From the NCBI RefSeq assembly GCF_945859705.1, contig NC_079135.1:22198501-22262500 (forward strand): 64,000 nt of DNA, given 5' to 3'. Positions 62,901 through 64,000 of the stretch are shown in pieces; position 1 is the stretch's first letter, and each line of letters starts with the position of its first letter. The position numbers and the translations under genes are program-made. The DNA is from Episyrphus balteatus (lineage: Eukaryota; Arthropoda; Insecta; Diptera; Syrphidae). Below the pieces are notes generated by a model. It ran no database searches, was not told the origin of the DNA, and worked only from the letters and a program-made list of their open reading frames with translations.

Positions 62901-63724
62901 AAGTTTAGGGTCACACTTAAAGATATAGATAAATATTTGTTGTATGGTTTGTGTGTGGAGGCCTAATCAAGGCAAGGGTGGTTCTGGTTACTGAGGTGAA
63001 TTGGTAAATAACAATTTTTATGAAGAAAGTTTGTAGTTTCAAGTGATTATAGCGTCGTTTCAACATCCATTGAAAATCCTAGAAATTTTAGTAACCACAC
63101 GAAGAAAAAAGTATCACCTTAATTTAAAGTGACAGTCATCTTAGCAAAAAACCATGCAGAAATCTGCTTAAATTAAGGTGCGATCCGCTTAATTCTATGT
63201 GGTCTGTTTTCTCCGTGCATTAAATTTAACTGAGTTTGAGTGGAATCATCTTATTTTAAGCGGATATCACCTGAATTTAAAGTGGTGAAATTTAATGTGC
63301 GCATCATCTTACTTTAAGGTGACACTTTTTTCTCCGTGCATAAACCCTAAAACATAGCTCATTTCGCTAATTTTTCATTTTGAAAGACGAATGAGAAAAA
63401 CTCATTTTGAAATAATAGTTTTTGGAAATTGAACCCTAAATTTTTGTTCGTTACCTAAAGAAATTTGCCATTTTTTTTTCTAGATTTTTATAGTTTTTTC
63501 AACACCTAAAAAAATTACAAATATTTATGTCAATAGCTGAAAAATAAATTGGACCCTTTAAAAATGTTCTAAAAATCATTGCAAAACATCAAAAACTACT
63601 TCTTTACTCGGTCTGTTTAACCTAATCAATCAATTTTGCTTAAAAAATAGCTTTTTTTTTGTACATTGAGTTTACCTACCTCATATGTTTTTGTTTCAAG
63701 ACCTAAACATTCTACCATAGCCAT
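18675..63724 (-). CDS. Fhos: FHOD-type formin Fhos: GBD/FH3 and linker part, 3' end outside window
   Basis: Formin that assembles and bundles unbranched actin filaments, known in flies for roles in muscle and in cell movement. I join exons 63680-63724, 46415-46524, (35933-35995), 31077-31135, 24895-25079, 24493-24716, 24161-24382, 23843-24090, 20296-20436, 19123-20013 and 18675-18879 on the minus strand. All junctions are GT-AG and all reading phases agree, giving about 777 residues, or 798 with the cassette exon. The FH3 armadillo part is unmistakable: LFSLKQVFQEDKDLV, NYQNYILRALGQ, VMLYVDGMNG, VVKTALKLLLVFVEY and LINKTLAGLNDQDSFYD match human FHOD1/3 closely. The FH2 and autoregulatory tail are absent and must lie left of base 1. 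The gene spans at least 45 kb here, and its introns hold the Acbp pair and most of the transposons. Confidence 0.93.
18880..19122 (-). other. Fhos: Fhos intron, 243 bp
   Basis: Short intron from donor GTGAGTTAAATG to acceptor TTATTCATAG. Nothing else seen in it. Confidence 0.85.
19123..20013 (-). CDS. Fhos: Fhos exon: long linker with poly-Asn and poly-Pro (FH1-like)
   Basis: 891 nt, phase 1 to phase 1. The acceptor is ATGCGCGCAG, with a weak pyrimidine tract, and the donor is GTGAGT. The first third is Asn-rich with long N-runs, broken by T, I and S, and then Gln-rich. The middle is Ser/Asn-rich. The end has FVPPPPPPPPPPSFWYAP, a ten-proline run like a profilin-binding FH1 segment. The frame is also open upstream to an ATG at 20029-20027, giving MPMRAGQIV. 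So an internal start just before this exon is an alternative to splicing from exon 20296-20436; the perfect phase match favours splicing. Confidence 0.88.
20296..20436 (-). CDS. Fhos: Fhos exon: basic coiled segment
   Basis: 141 nt, acceptor TTTTCTTCCAG, donor GTAAGTTTAC, phase 1 to phase 1. It encodes a very basic helix-prone stretch, GFRRRRERVERQKSFLREQQ, and ends ANGIMSVFEKRDEL. It joins cleanly to both neighbours. Confidence 0.88.
20437..22447. other. Fhos: Fhos intron part, no gene seen
   Basis: AT-rich intron. The one recognisable item is the dispersed word in reverse at 21852-21872. Confidence 0.65.
21852..21872 (-). repeat. Dispersed GTCACTGTGGCGTATGTGTA family, diverged copy
   Basis: On the plus strand it reads GTTACGCATACACCAGAGTG; the complement is a diverged copy followed by ACTTTTT. 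Several mismatches to the consensus. Confidence 0.5.
22448..23337. mobile_element. Terminal-inverted-repeat DNA transposon relic, about 890 bp
   Basis: A 23-bp terminal inverted repeat, GGGTAAGTCGGGGGAATATG... at 22448-22470, is matched at 22 of 23 positions in reverse at 23315-23337. A subterminal word GTGGCATTTTACCC occurs near each side (about 22638 and 23298). Between them, a minus-strand frame around 22800-22950 reads an acidic Ser/Glu-rich stretch followed by NFCPICASEKFGARCDC. That resembles the acidic Cys-rich tail of pogo/Tigger-type transposases, broken by stops. No clear target duplication. Class assignment is tentative. Confidence 0.7.
22780..22960 (-). pseudogene. Possible transposase C-terminal remnant
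   Basis: The minus-strand reading around 22800-22930 gives NGTSEEALPALYDSSSVEED, then FCPICASEKFGARCDC, ending at a stop. Two CxxC-like pairs after an acidic stretch recall the tails of pogo-type transposases. It is short and degenerate and lies inside the inverted-repeat element. It could be a chance reading. Confidence 0.35.
23338..23842. other. Fhos: Fhos intron part, nothing recognised
   Basis: AT-rich, no motif beyond the donor site at its right end (on the minus strand GTAAACTT after exon 23843-24090). Confidence 0.6.
23843..24090 (-). CDS. Fhos: Fhos exon: end of FH3 and start of linker
   Basis: 248 nt, acceptor TTTTAAATAG, donor GTAAACTT, phase 2 to phase 1. It begins FEDGEADG, matching LEDGD/HEDGD at the same place in FHOD1/3. 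It continues with a basic, Ser/Thr-rich linker (TAERRKSRRHSTGTS) that looks phosphorylatable, and ends SSSSNNSNEYANGYLK. Confidence 0.92.
24161..24382 (-). CDS. Fhos: Fhos exon: FH3 armadillo repeats
   Basis: 222 nt, acceptor TATTTTCAAG, donor GTAAGTTTTT, phase 2 to phase 2. It encodes ELLIYATSLINKTLAGLNDQ, DSFYDESDLLEQQGMEGV and GTDLDLLDQLQLYEAVL, an almost residue-for-residue match to the end of the FHOD FH3 domain. Confidence 0.95.
24493..24716 (-). CDS. Fhos: Fhos exon: FH3 armadillo repeats
   Basis: 224 nt, acceptor CGAATTCTAG, donor GTGAGTAATT, phase 0 to phase 2. It encodes VMLYVDGMNGVMKHEPTMQW, then VVKTALKLLLVFVEYVETN and GTLPWSNIM, the core of the FHOD armadillo-fold regulatory domain. 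Confidence 0.95.
24895..25079 (-). CDS. Fhos: Fhos exon: FH3 armadillo repeats
   Basis: 185 nt, acceptor (T)nCAG, donor GTAAAGAATA, phase 1 to phase 0. It encodes EKLLTSEGSELRRALFSLKQ, VFQEDKDLVHAFVALGGL and ADQNYQNYILRALGQ, highly conserved with human FHOD1/3. Confidence 0.96.
25080..25885. other. Fhos: Fhos intron part with a diverged repeat end
   Basis: Mostly AT-rich. At 25356-25420 (minus) lies GCCTCTAGAGGGCGCGAG with CATGACTTTTGCC, related to the left end of the repeat at 62256-62330 and 17505-17585. Short overlapping open frames near 25550-25860 on both strands show no known motif. Confidence 0.6.
25888..27040 (+). repeat. Dispersed repeat, inverted-pair copy 1 (interrupted by a MITE)
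   Basis: About 610 bp of repeat once the 541-bp MITE at 26290-26830 and one TTAA are removed. It holds five GGGTGTTTTTT words at roughly 100-bp spacing and segments such as AGAACTAAGAATCAACAGAG and GTGGTACCCTATTGAAATTC, and ends near CGAAGAGATAGTAAAATCTG. The same order of segments appears in reverse at 32180-32790. No coding sequence. Confidence 0.8.
26290..26830. mobile_element. piggyBac-like MITE, copy 1, TTAA target
   Basis: 541 bp, begins CCCTTTCGGACCCAGC and ends GCTTGGGTTCGAAAGGG. It is flanked by TTAA on both sides (26286-26289 and 26831-26834). Ends starting CCC next to TTAA are the hallmark of piggyBac insertions. It is inserted into the dispersed repeat at 25888-27040, whose inverted partner at 32180-32790 lacks it. 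A shorter copy is at 37606-37893. No transposase is encoded. Confidence 0.88.
27041..27684. other. Fhos: Fhos intron part, nothing recognised
   Basis: AT-rich. A 65-residue open frame at 27170-27367 is Asn/Gln-rich with no motif and is taken as chance. Confidence 0.55.
27685..28789. mobile_element. Non-autonomous inverted-repeat element, about 1.1 kb, with repeated TTGACTTAAC words
   Basis: A 31-bp terminal inverted repeat containing ACGCAGCTGAAGCGAAACGA (about 29 of 31 matches) lies at 27685-27715 and, in reverse, at 28759-28789. Inside, GTTGACTTAAC or its complement recurs at least six times between 28200 and 28690, often next to CTTTGTACC or CTTTAGAGCC. The segment CCATAAAACCCAGTT and GATCCATGGAAGTCGGT at about 27988-28023 also occurs at 53965-53999. 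No transposase frame. Confidence 0.75.
28790..31076. other. Fhos: Fhos intron part with single-copy-looking sequence and a lone TATA box
   Basis: Less AT-rich between about 29400 and 30600. TATAAAA at 29804-29810 is followed by GCTCAATC and TCATTAC at start-site distance, but no convincing gene follows on the plus strand. A (TCA)n run lies at 30344-30362, and a GCGCGAGCGCGCGCGA tract at 30865-30880. This could hold enhancers or an unannotated non-coding transcript. Confidence 0.5.
31077..31135 (-). CDS. Fhos: Fhos exon: start of FH3 (short exon)
   Basis: 59 nt, acceptor TGTCTTTTCAG, donor GTAAGTAATA, phase 2 to phase 1. It encodes RKNSLVVRTQLSVRVHAII, matching the LRTQLSVRVHAIIEKL motif of FHOD1/3. 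It sits between the two inverted copies of the dispersed repeat (25888-27040 and 32180-32790). Confidence 0.95.
31136..32179. other. Fhos: Fhos intron part
   Basis: AT-rich. It contains the dispersed word at 31900-31921 and nothing else recognisable. Confidence 0.6.
31900..31921 (+). repeat. Dispersed GTCACTGTGG(T)GTATGTGTTA word, copy C
   Basis: Followed by CTTTTTTGTATTGAAA, which resembles the sequence after copy D at 37388 (TTTTTTTTATATTGAAA), so the shared unit is longer than the word itself. Confidence 0.7.
32180..32790 (-). repeat. Dispersed repeat, inverted-pair copy 2 (uninterrupted)
   Basis: On the minus strand it is collinear with 25888-27040: AAACCTGGTGAAAACG, AGAACTAAGAAATC, three AAAGGGTGTTTT words, GTGGTACCCTATTATAATTC, and CGAAAAGACAGTAAAATCTG at the end. 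It lacks the TTAA MITE and so shows the empty site (TTACTTTTGAGATTGG). No coding sequence. Confidence 0.8.
32829..33601. mobile_element. Foldback element with terminal arrays of CAAAATTCTGCTTTT
   Basis: About 773 bp. The left end has about eight direct copies of (C)AAAATTCTG at roughly 15-bp steps (32838-32955). The right end has about ten copies of the complement CAGAATTTTG (33415-33592). Outer ends read GGGTTGGGGTCAAAATTC and, in reverse, GGGATCGGGTCAAAATTC. Next to the left array is a near-perfect hairpin at 32955-33040 (GGGTTTGGAAAATGTTAAAA with its complement). No coding sequence or clear target duplication. Confidence 0.85.
33602..34251. other. Fhos: Fhos intron part, nothing certain
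   Basis: AT-rich. CACTAGCCCAAAAAATTAAG at about 33791-33810 recalls a DNA-transposon end but no partner was found. Confidence 0.5.
34252..35112. mobile_element. Long palindrome (foldback element), arms about 405 bp
   Basis: The left arm (about 34252-34660) and right arm (about 34708-35112) are near-identical inverted copies with only about 50 bp between them. Matching landmarks are TTCGAAAAGCTAT...AATAGGCC, ATAACTATGGGTGATAAGAT, CAAACAGTTTTTCTGTTGTG and TGTAAATGACT. The arms differ by scattered substitutions and small indels. No coding sequence. Confidence 0.9.
35113..35932. other. Fhos: Fhos intron part, no gene seen
   Basis: AT-rich with T- and A-runs and no repeat recognised. Confidence 0.6.
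35933..35995 (-). CDS. Fhos: Fhos putative cassette exon, 21 codons
   Basis: 63 nt between acceptor ATAATAATTGTAG and donor GTACGTAAG. It enters and leaves in phase 2, so it can be included or skipped without changing frame between exons 46415-46524 and 31077-31135. It adds 21 residues, including AKQAFIQRDKDLLMKFEYHF. Human FHOD proteins have a short variable stretch at the same place. The exon is inferred from splice sites and phase; transcript support is unknown. Confidence 0.7.
35996..36523. other. Fhos: Fhos intron part, 3' flank of the small membrane-protein ORF
   Basis: No exon. On the minus strand CACATAATAAAATTTGC near 36408-36425 supplies an AATAAA about 105 bp after the stop of the small ORF. 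Confidence 0.5.
36524..36709 (-). CDS. Putative small tail-anchored membrane protein
   Basis: Single-exon frame of 61 residues from ATG 36709-36707 (MEPVTVKNVRTRKVEQTK...). An in-frame upstream ATG at 36748-36746 would give 74. The N-terminal 35 residues are polar and charged, and the C-terminus is a clear membrane span (YVYYLLLFVSFVLVIIGGYL) ending SSYR, so the N-terminus is probably cytosolic. The polar part is richer in G and C than its surroundings, as expected of coding DNA. An AATAAA follows about 105 bp after the stop. I do not recognise the family. It lies in a Fhos intron on the same strand. It could be a nested gene, a retrocopy or an unused exon. Confidence 0.5.
   Translation of the reverse strand: MEPVTVKNVRTRKVEQTKVMAQRFQPTEHDGDADMSDYVYYLLLFVSFVLVIIGGYLSSYR
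36755..37387. other. Fhos: Fhos intron part, upstream of the small ORF
   Basis: AT-rich with T-runs. It may include the promoter of the small ORF, but no TATA box at a convincing distance was seen. Confidence 0.5.
37388..37409 (+). repeat. Dispersed GTCACTGTGGCGTATACGTA word, copy D
   Basis: Two changes from the consensus. Followed by CTATTTTTTTTATATTGAAA, like copy C. Confidence 0.7.
37606..37893. mobile_element. piggyBac-like MITE, copy 2 (internally deleted)
   Basis: 288 bp with the same ends as 26290-26830 (CCCTTTCGG...ACCAGCGTTACTCTC and CATAGCTTGGGTTCGAAAGGG), flanked by TTAA at 37602-37605 and 37894-37897. The middle is shortened: the sequence runs from the FAR-left T-rich block directly to GACACGATAATACTG near the right end. 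Confidence 0.88.
38040..38095 (+). repeat. Possible tRNA-derived fragment (B box only)
   Basis: GGGGCTGGGGTTCGAATTCC-like context: GGTTCGAATTCC at 38066-38077 matches the tRNA T-arm/B-box. GCTG before it and CAGCC after it could pair like part of an acceptor stem. No A box upstream. Probably the end of an old tRNA-derived SINE or tRNA relic. Confidence 0.3.
38324..38972. mobile_element. TTAA-flanked MITE with GGGGGGAAATCCCTCTGGA ends
   Basis: 649 bp. The terminal inverted repeat GGGGGGAAATCCCTCTGGA at 38324-38342 has a perfect reverse copy at 38954-38972, with TTAA on both sides (38320-38323, 38973-38976). The TTAA is part of a symmetrical CTTAAG, so it is either the target site or part of the repeat. 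No coding sequence; interior is AT-rich. Confidence 0.85.
38977..41614. other. Fhos: Fhos intron part with a short tandem duplication
   Basis: Between 39200 and 40030 the base composition is less extreme and overlapping open frames occur on both strands, none with a known motif. A minus-strand ATG frame ends at a good donor (ACCCGGGCG/GTAAGTACC near 39887) but its phase does not fit Fhos. A 41-bp unit is duplicated in tandem at 40315-40402. Confidence 0.5.
40315..40402. repeat. Two exact tandem copies of a 41-bp unit
   Basis: ACCCACTTGACTTGCTAAAA begins at 40321 and again at 40362. Each is followed by the same ACAAAGAAATTTTAATTT. A recent simple duplication. Confidence 0.85.
41615..42892. 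mobile_element. Foldback element, arms about 470 bp
   Basis: The left arm (about 41615-42080) and right arm (about 42405-42892) are inverted copies separated by about 325 bp. Shared landmarks are ATTAATGAGACTAGTCTCAA, CAGGGTCTTGAGAT, GACATCAAAAACATCAATAT (right-arm orientation), TAAACAATATAAAATACATA, and the inner AAGCTTGTTTAT with CCAAATTATGTTA. The arms differ by substitutions and by 20-30 bp indels. No transposase. Confidence 0.88.
42893..43195. other. Fhos: Fhos intron part, nothing recognised
   Basis: About 300 bp of AT-rich spacer between two foldback elements. Confidence 0.6.
43204..44044. mobile_element. hAT-like palindromic MITE, 841 bp, with 8-bp target duplication
   Basis: It starts TAGACTGATTCAAAAA and ends with the exact complement. 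It is flanked by the 8-bp direct repeat TTATACAC at 43196-43203 and 44045-44052, which fits the nTnnnnAn target rule of hAT elements. The arms match for about 265 bp (43204-43470 and 43785-44044), including CATCGCAAATTTCTATTTCC, CATACGATTTGTATGGGAAA and AACATTTAGTACCGCCG. The inner 300 bp is AT-rich. No transposase frame. Confidence 0.92.
44053..44520. other. Fhos: Fhos intron part, nothing recognised
   Basis: AT-rich with no repeat partner found in the window. Confidence 0.55.
44533..44602 (-). repeat. tRNA-derived SINE head or tRNA pseudogene
   Basis: The minus strand reads AGATAGCACGATGGTAAAGC (A-box and D-arm like) and, about 35 bases later, GGTTCGATCCCCAGTGG (B box and T-arm). The spacing fits a tRNA. 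The 5' side cannot pair with the 3' GGCTGCC, so the acceptor stem is missing and it is not an intact tRNA gene. T-rich sequence follows on the minus strand. Confidence 0.6.
44620..46414. other. Fhos: Fhos intron part, no gene seen
   Basis: AT-rich. A (TAA)n microsatellite lies at 46252-46274. Open frames near 44579-44773 and 45097-45327 have no motif. Confidence 0.6.
46415..46524 (-). CDS. Fhos: Fhos exon: end of the GTPase-binding (GBD) region
   Basis: 110 nt, acceptor TTCTTTCTAG, donor GTAAGTTTAT, phase 0 to phase 2. It encodes LDDAALQVYKDGDYGAYLDL then ESSLAEQTEEIEGLNT, matching LEDC(T/A)LQ...YLDLE(S/A)SLEEQREE in FHOD1/3. It reads in frame from the first exon at 63680 and into either the cassette exon or exon 31077-31135. 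Confidence 0.93.
46525..48679. other. Fhos: Fhos intron part with single-copy-looking sequence
   Basis: Between about 46600 and 47800 the sequence is less AT-rich and not obviously repetitive, so it could hold regulatory DNA. The minus-strand frame at 47131-47373 has no known motif. No further Fhos exon was found. Confidence 0.5.
48680..49154 (+). repeat. Dispersed repeat with GTCCGTGCGTCTGTGCGTC core, copy 2
   Basis: Same order as at 17576-18212: CCGTGCGTCTGTGCGTC, CATCTGTACAT, CTAAACGGGTGGATGGATTT, TTGGTACAGATG, and the end AAGAGCAAGTACGTGCGATA with CCAGTCGTGCATTTTATTTT. Shorter than copy 1. Confidence 0.8.
49400..50760. repeat. Repeat-rich segment with degenerate TTCAT...CTTATGAAA units
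   Basis: From about 49497 to 49920 words such as ATTCATTAGCTTATGAAA, TTCATCAGCTTATGAAAA and AACGAAAATTTTCAT recur at roughly 25-35 bp steps. Related AATTTCGTAGGCTTACAAAA and TTCGTAGGATTACGAAAAT occur at 50655-50697. At 50247-50350 an intron-like stretch (GAAAG/TAAGTACC to TTTCTTTCAG) suggests the segment derives from a spliced transposon gene. No protein could be read. Confidence 0.5.
50785..51320 (-). pseudogene. Penelope-like retroelement relic (GIY-YIG endonuclease end)
   Basis: On the minus strand 51320-51076 reads NALALHCIGEGHRPDY, then NNVDILQSEKHYNKRMILEM and LHILDTDNTVNKRSD. The H-x-x-DF/Y-x-x-V-x-I-L ... YYKR-x-x-x-E-M pattern is typical of the C-terminal GIY-YIG endonuclease of Penelope-like elements. 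Downstream, at 50823-50785, lies GAAGAAGCGTGTAAGCACAC then GTGAAACGTCGAC, the kind of sequence found after such ORFs. The reverse transcriptase is missing, so this is a truncated 3' copy. Confidence 0.65.
51321..54368. other. Fhos: Fhos intron part with a GC-richer block at 52050-53700
   Basis: Around 52080-52200 and 52950-53700 the base composition is higher in G and C and several overlapping frames stay open on both strands (for example 53381-53746 plus, 53431-53709 minus), none with a known domain. GCGCGCGCGCGC lies at 53086-53097. The block may be regulatory DNA or an unrecognised exon. At 53965-53999 there is a copy of the AAACCCAGTT...GATCCATGGAAGTCGGT segment also found at 27988-28023. 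Confidence 0.45.
54369..54390 (-). repeat. Dispersed GTCACTATGGCGTATGAGTA word, copy E
   Basis: Reverse-strand copy with two changes, followed by ACATTTTC on its own strand. Confidence 0.7.
54513..54583. repeat. 71-bp direct repeat, left copy
   Basis: CATACTCAACTCATAAAGTT-type segment (here AAATACTCAACTCATAAAGT) with TTTTCTATTTTTAAAAATGA, ending just before the LINE target duplication. A second copy with about 7 differences lies at 57444-57515. Confidence 0.75.
54593..56913 (+). mobile_element. 5'-truncated jockey-type LINE with poly(A) and target duplication
   Basis: Flanked by a 9-bp direct repeat ATAAGGTTT at 54584-54592 and 56914-56922. It begins inside the endonuclease domain and ends in a 31-base poly(A) run (56884-56914). 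About 180 bp of 3' UTR follows the stop codon. The 5' truncation is typical of LINE insertions. The long poly(A) and single stop codon point to a fairly young copy. Confidence 0.92.
54594..56699 (+). pseudogene. LINE (jockey clade) endonuclease end and reverse transcriptase, one in-frame stop
   Basis: One frame runs from 54594 to 56699 with a single TAA at 54918-54920. The first residues, DFFVAKGIKRN to YDLSSEHTPVIL, are the end of an APE-type endonuclease, with SEH in place of the usual SDH. After the stop come the reverse transcriptase motifs: SYRPISLIPIMAKVFEKLLL, QAFDKVWHEGL, GVPQGSVLGPTLYLLY and TFADDTAIL. The C-terminal part ends with WTYGIQLWGC and KFQNKVLR, as in jockey ORF2 proteins. 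The premature stop and missing N-terminus make it inactive. Confidence 0.93.
56923..60100. other. Fhos: Fhos intron part, no gene recognised
   Basis: It includes the right 71-bp direct repeat at 57444-57515. Between about 57650 and 59000 the sequence is less AT-rich and not repetitive. The minus-strand frame at 58060-58410 has no known domain and is not called. This is candidate regulatory DNA. Confidence 0.5.
57444..57515. repeat. 71-bp direct repeat, right copy
   Basis: GACATACTCAACTCATAAAG with TTTTCTATTTTTAAAAGTGA, matching 54513-54583. Without the LINE the two copies would be about 595 bp apart. Confidence 0.75.
60105..60169 (+). pseudogene. LINE reverse transcriptase fragment (motif B)
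   Basis: NLGVPHGAVLGPIFFLFS matches the GVPQGSVLGPxLFLxY motif of non-LTR reverse transcriptases. Nothing else of the domain is readable on either side. A very short relic. Confidence 0.5.
60170..60941. other. Fhos: Fhos intron part, perhaps decayed LINE
   Basis: Plus-strand open frames at 60173-60397 and 60671-60865 follow the motif-B relic, but I could not match them to reverse transcriptase. Nothing else seen. Confidence 0.4.
60949..61867. mobile_element. hAT-like MITE with CAGTGGCGTAC ends and many GGGGCCCC words
   Basis: It begins CAGTGGCGTACG and ends GTGTACGCCCCTG. It is flanked by TCAGAAT at 60942-60948 and 61868-61874 (7 bp, with the eighth base differing). CAGTGGCG ends with an 8-bp-class duplication are typical of hAT relics. 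GGGGCC or GGGCCC recurs more than ten times through the body. The right 80 bp is very GC-rich (GTCGGTCGGGGGCGCCGGGG). No transposase frame was found. Confidence 0.88.
61875..63097. other. Fhos: Fhos intron part, no gene seen
   Basis: AT-rich. At 62256-62330 lies CCGCTGATTATAGG...GAGCCCTCTAGAGGTAAAAG, related to repeat ends at 17505-17585 and 25356-25420. The Lys-rich frame at 62751-62966 is low complexity at its start and not called. Confidence 0.55.
63098..63338. mobile_element. Short MITE, 241 bp, CACGGAGAAAAAAGTGTCAC ends
   Basis: A 24-bp terminal inverted repeat with 22 matches lies at 63098-63121 (CACGAAGAAAAAAGTATCAC...) and, in reverse, at 63315-63338. Inside, TTTTCTCCGTGCATTAAATT near 63209-63228 repeats part of the end, and TTTAAAGTGA/TCACCT words recur. 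It lies about 340 bp from Fhos first coding exon. No clear target duplication. Confidence 0.8.
63680..63724 (-). CDS. Fhos: Fhos alternative first coding exon
   Basis: The minus strand reads ACACATGGCTATGGTAGAAT, giving MAMVECLGLETKTYE, then a donor GTAGGTAAAC in phase 0. The next known exon (46415-46524) enters in phase 0, so the product begins with these 15 residues followed by LDDAALQV. Human FHOD1/3 have a longer GBD (about 60 more residues) before this point. So this is an alternative promoter or isoform with a short N-terminus. The 5' UTR extends to about 63830-63850, where TTTTACAG/ATTCAAAACC could also be an acceptor from an exon beyond the window. The intron to the next exon is 17.2 kb. 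Confidence 0.78.
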
Positions 63725-64000
63725 GTGTTTCTAATTTCAATCACACCACGCATCTCTTTCACTTCTAGTTTTTCTTCTACGTGTGATCTTTTCTCTGATA
63801 AATTCCTTTTCCGGTTTTGAATCTGTAAAATGTTGTTTTCTTAACACAGATTTTCTGATTTTTCACACGATCACTATTTTTCCTGGATCATTATATTGTG
63901 GCAAATCTATAAAATGTTCAGAATATTACGATTTGGTCGATTGATGCTAAAATCGGGAAATCTTTGCATAAACACAAAAAGAAAAAGAAGAAAACAAAAC
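63725..64000 (-). promoter_or_regulatory. Fhos: 5' UTR and presumed upstream region of the Fhos short isoform
   Basis: No further ATG-donor pair was seen up to the window edge. No TATA box is evident. It is either promoter DNA or an intron of longer isoforms. Confidence 0.4.

Noticed and set aside
62751..62966. Lys-rich 71-residue frame as a gene
   Set aside because: The start is an A-rich low-complexity run and there is no motif.

Overview
The window looks like AT-rich nuclear DNA of a fly, most likely a higher (brachyceran) dipteran. The evidence is two small acyl-CoA-binding proteins of the Drosophila Acbp3/4/5 type, a Drosophila-like Fhos (FHOD formin) gene with very long introns, a roo-like BEL/Pao retrotransposon with an env-like domain, a jockey-type LINE, a Penelope-like relic and many MITE or foldback elements. 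The species cannot be named from this sequence alone.

The backbone is one large minus-strand gene, the FHOD-type formin Fhos. I reconstructed 11 exons by splice sites and continuous reading phase. They run from an alternative first coding exon at 63680-63724, through the GBD/FH3 armadillo exons (46415-46524, 35933-35995 cassette, 31077-31135, 24895-25079, 24493-24716, 24161-24382), to linker exons (23843-24090, 20296-20436), a long poly-Asn/poly-Pro exon (19123-20013) and a last visible exon (18675-18879). The FH2 actin-assembly domain is not in the window. It should lie beyond base 1, because the last exon ends in an open phase with a good donor site.

Inside the last, very long intron lie plus-strand genes: two tandem Acbp genes (14329-14640 and 15329-15642), each with a TATA box, a putative non-coding first exon and a short intron after codon 2, and an 8.2-kb BEL/Pao provirus-like element (4718-12891). 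The BEL element has LTRs that look identical, a 5-bp target duplication and an unbroken Gag-Pol-Env reading frame, so it is a young insertion. A possible small minus-strand membrane-protein gene (36524-36709) lies in another Fhos intron.

The remaining sequence is mostly intron filled with transposon debris: a 5'-truncated jockey-type LINE (54593-56913), a Penelope-like relic (50785-51320), two hAT-like non-autonomous elements with 7-8 bp target duplications (43204-44044 and 60949-61867), two piggyBac-like TTAA MITEs (26290-26830 and 37606-37893), another TTAA-flanked element (38324-38972), several long foldback elements with arms of 250-480 bp, and a dispersed repeat present as an inverted pair around Fhos exon 4. 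I found no rRNA, CRISPR array or intact tRNA gene. I saw no convincing new multi-gene system. The most notable signals are the dense long inverted repeats inside one transcription unit, a nested TTAA MITE with an empty-site paralogue, and the alternative Fhos exons.
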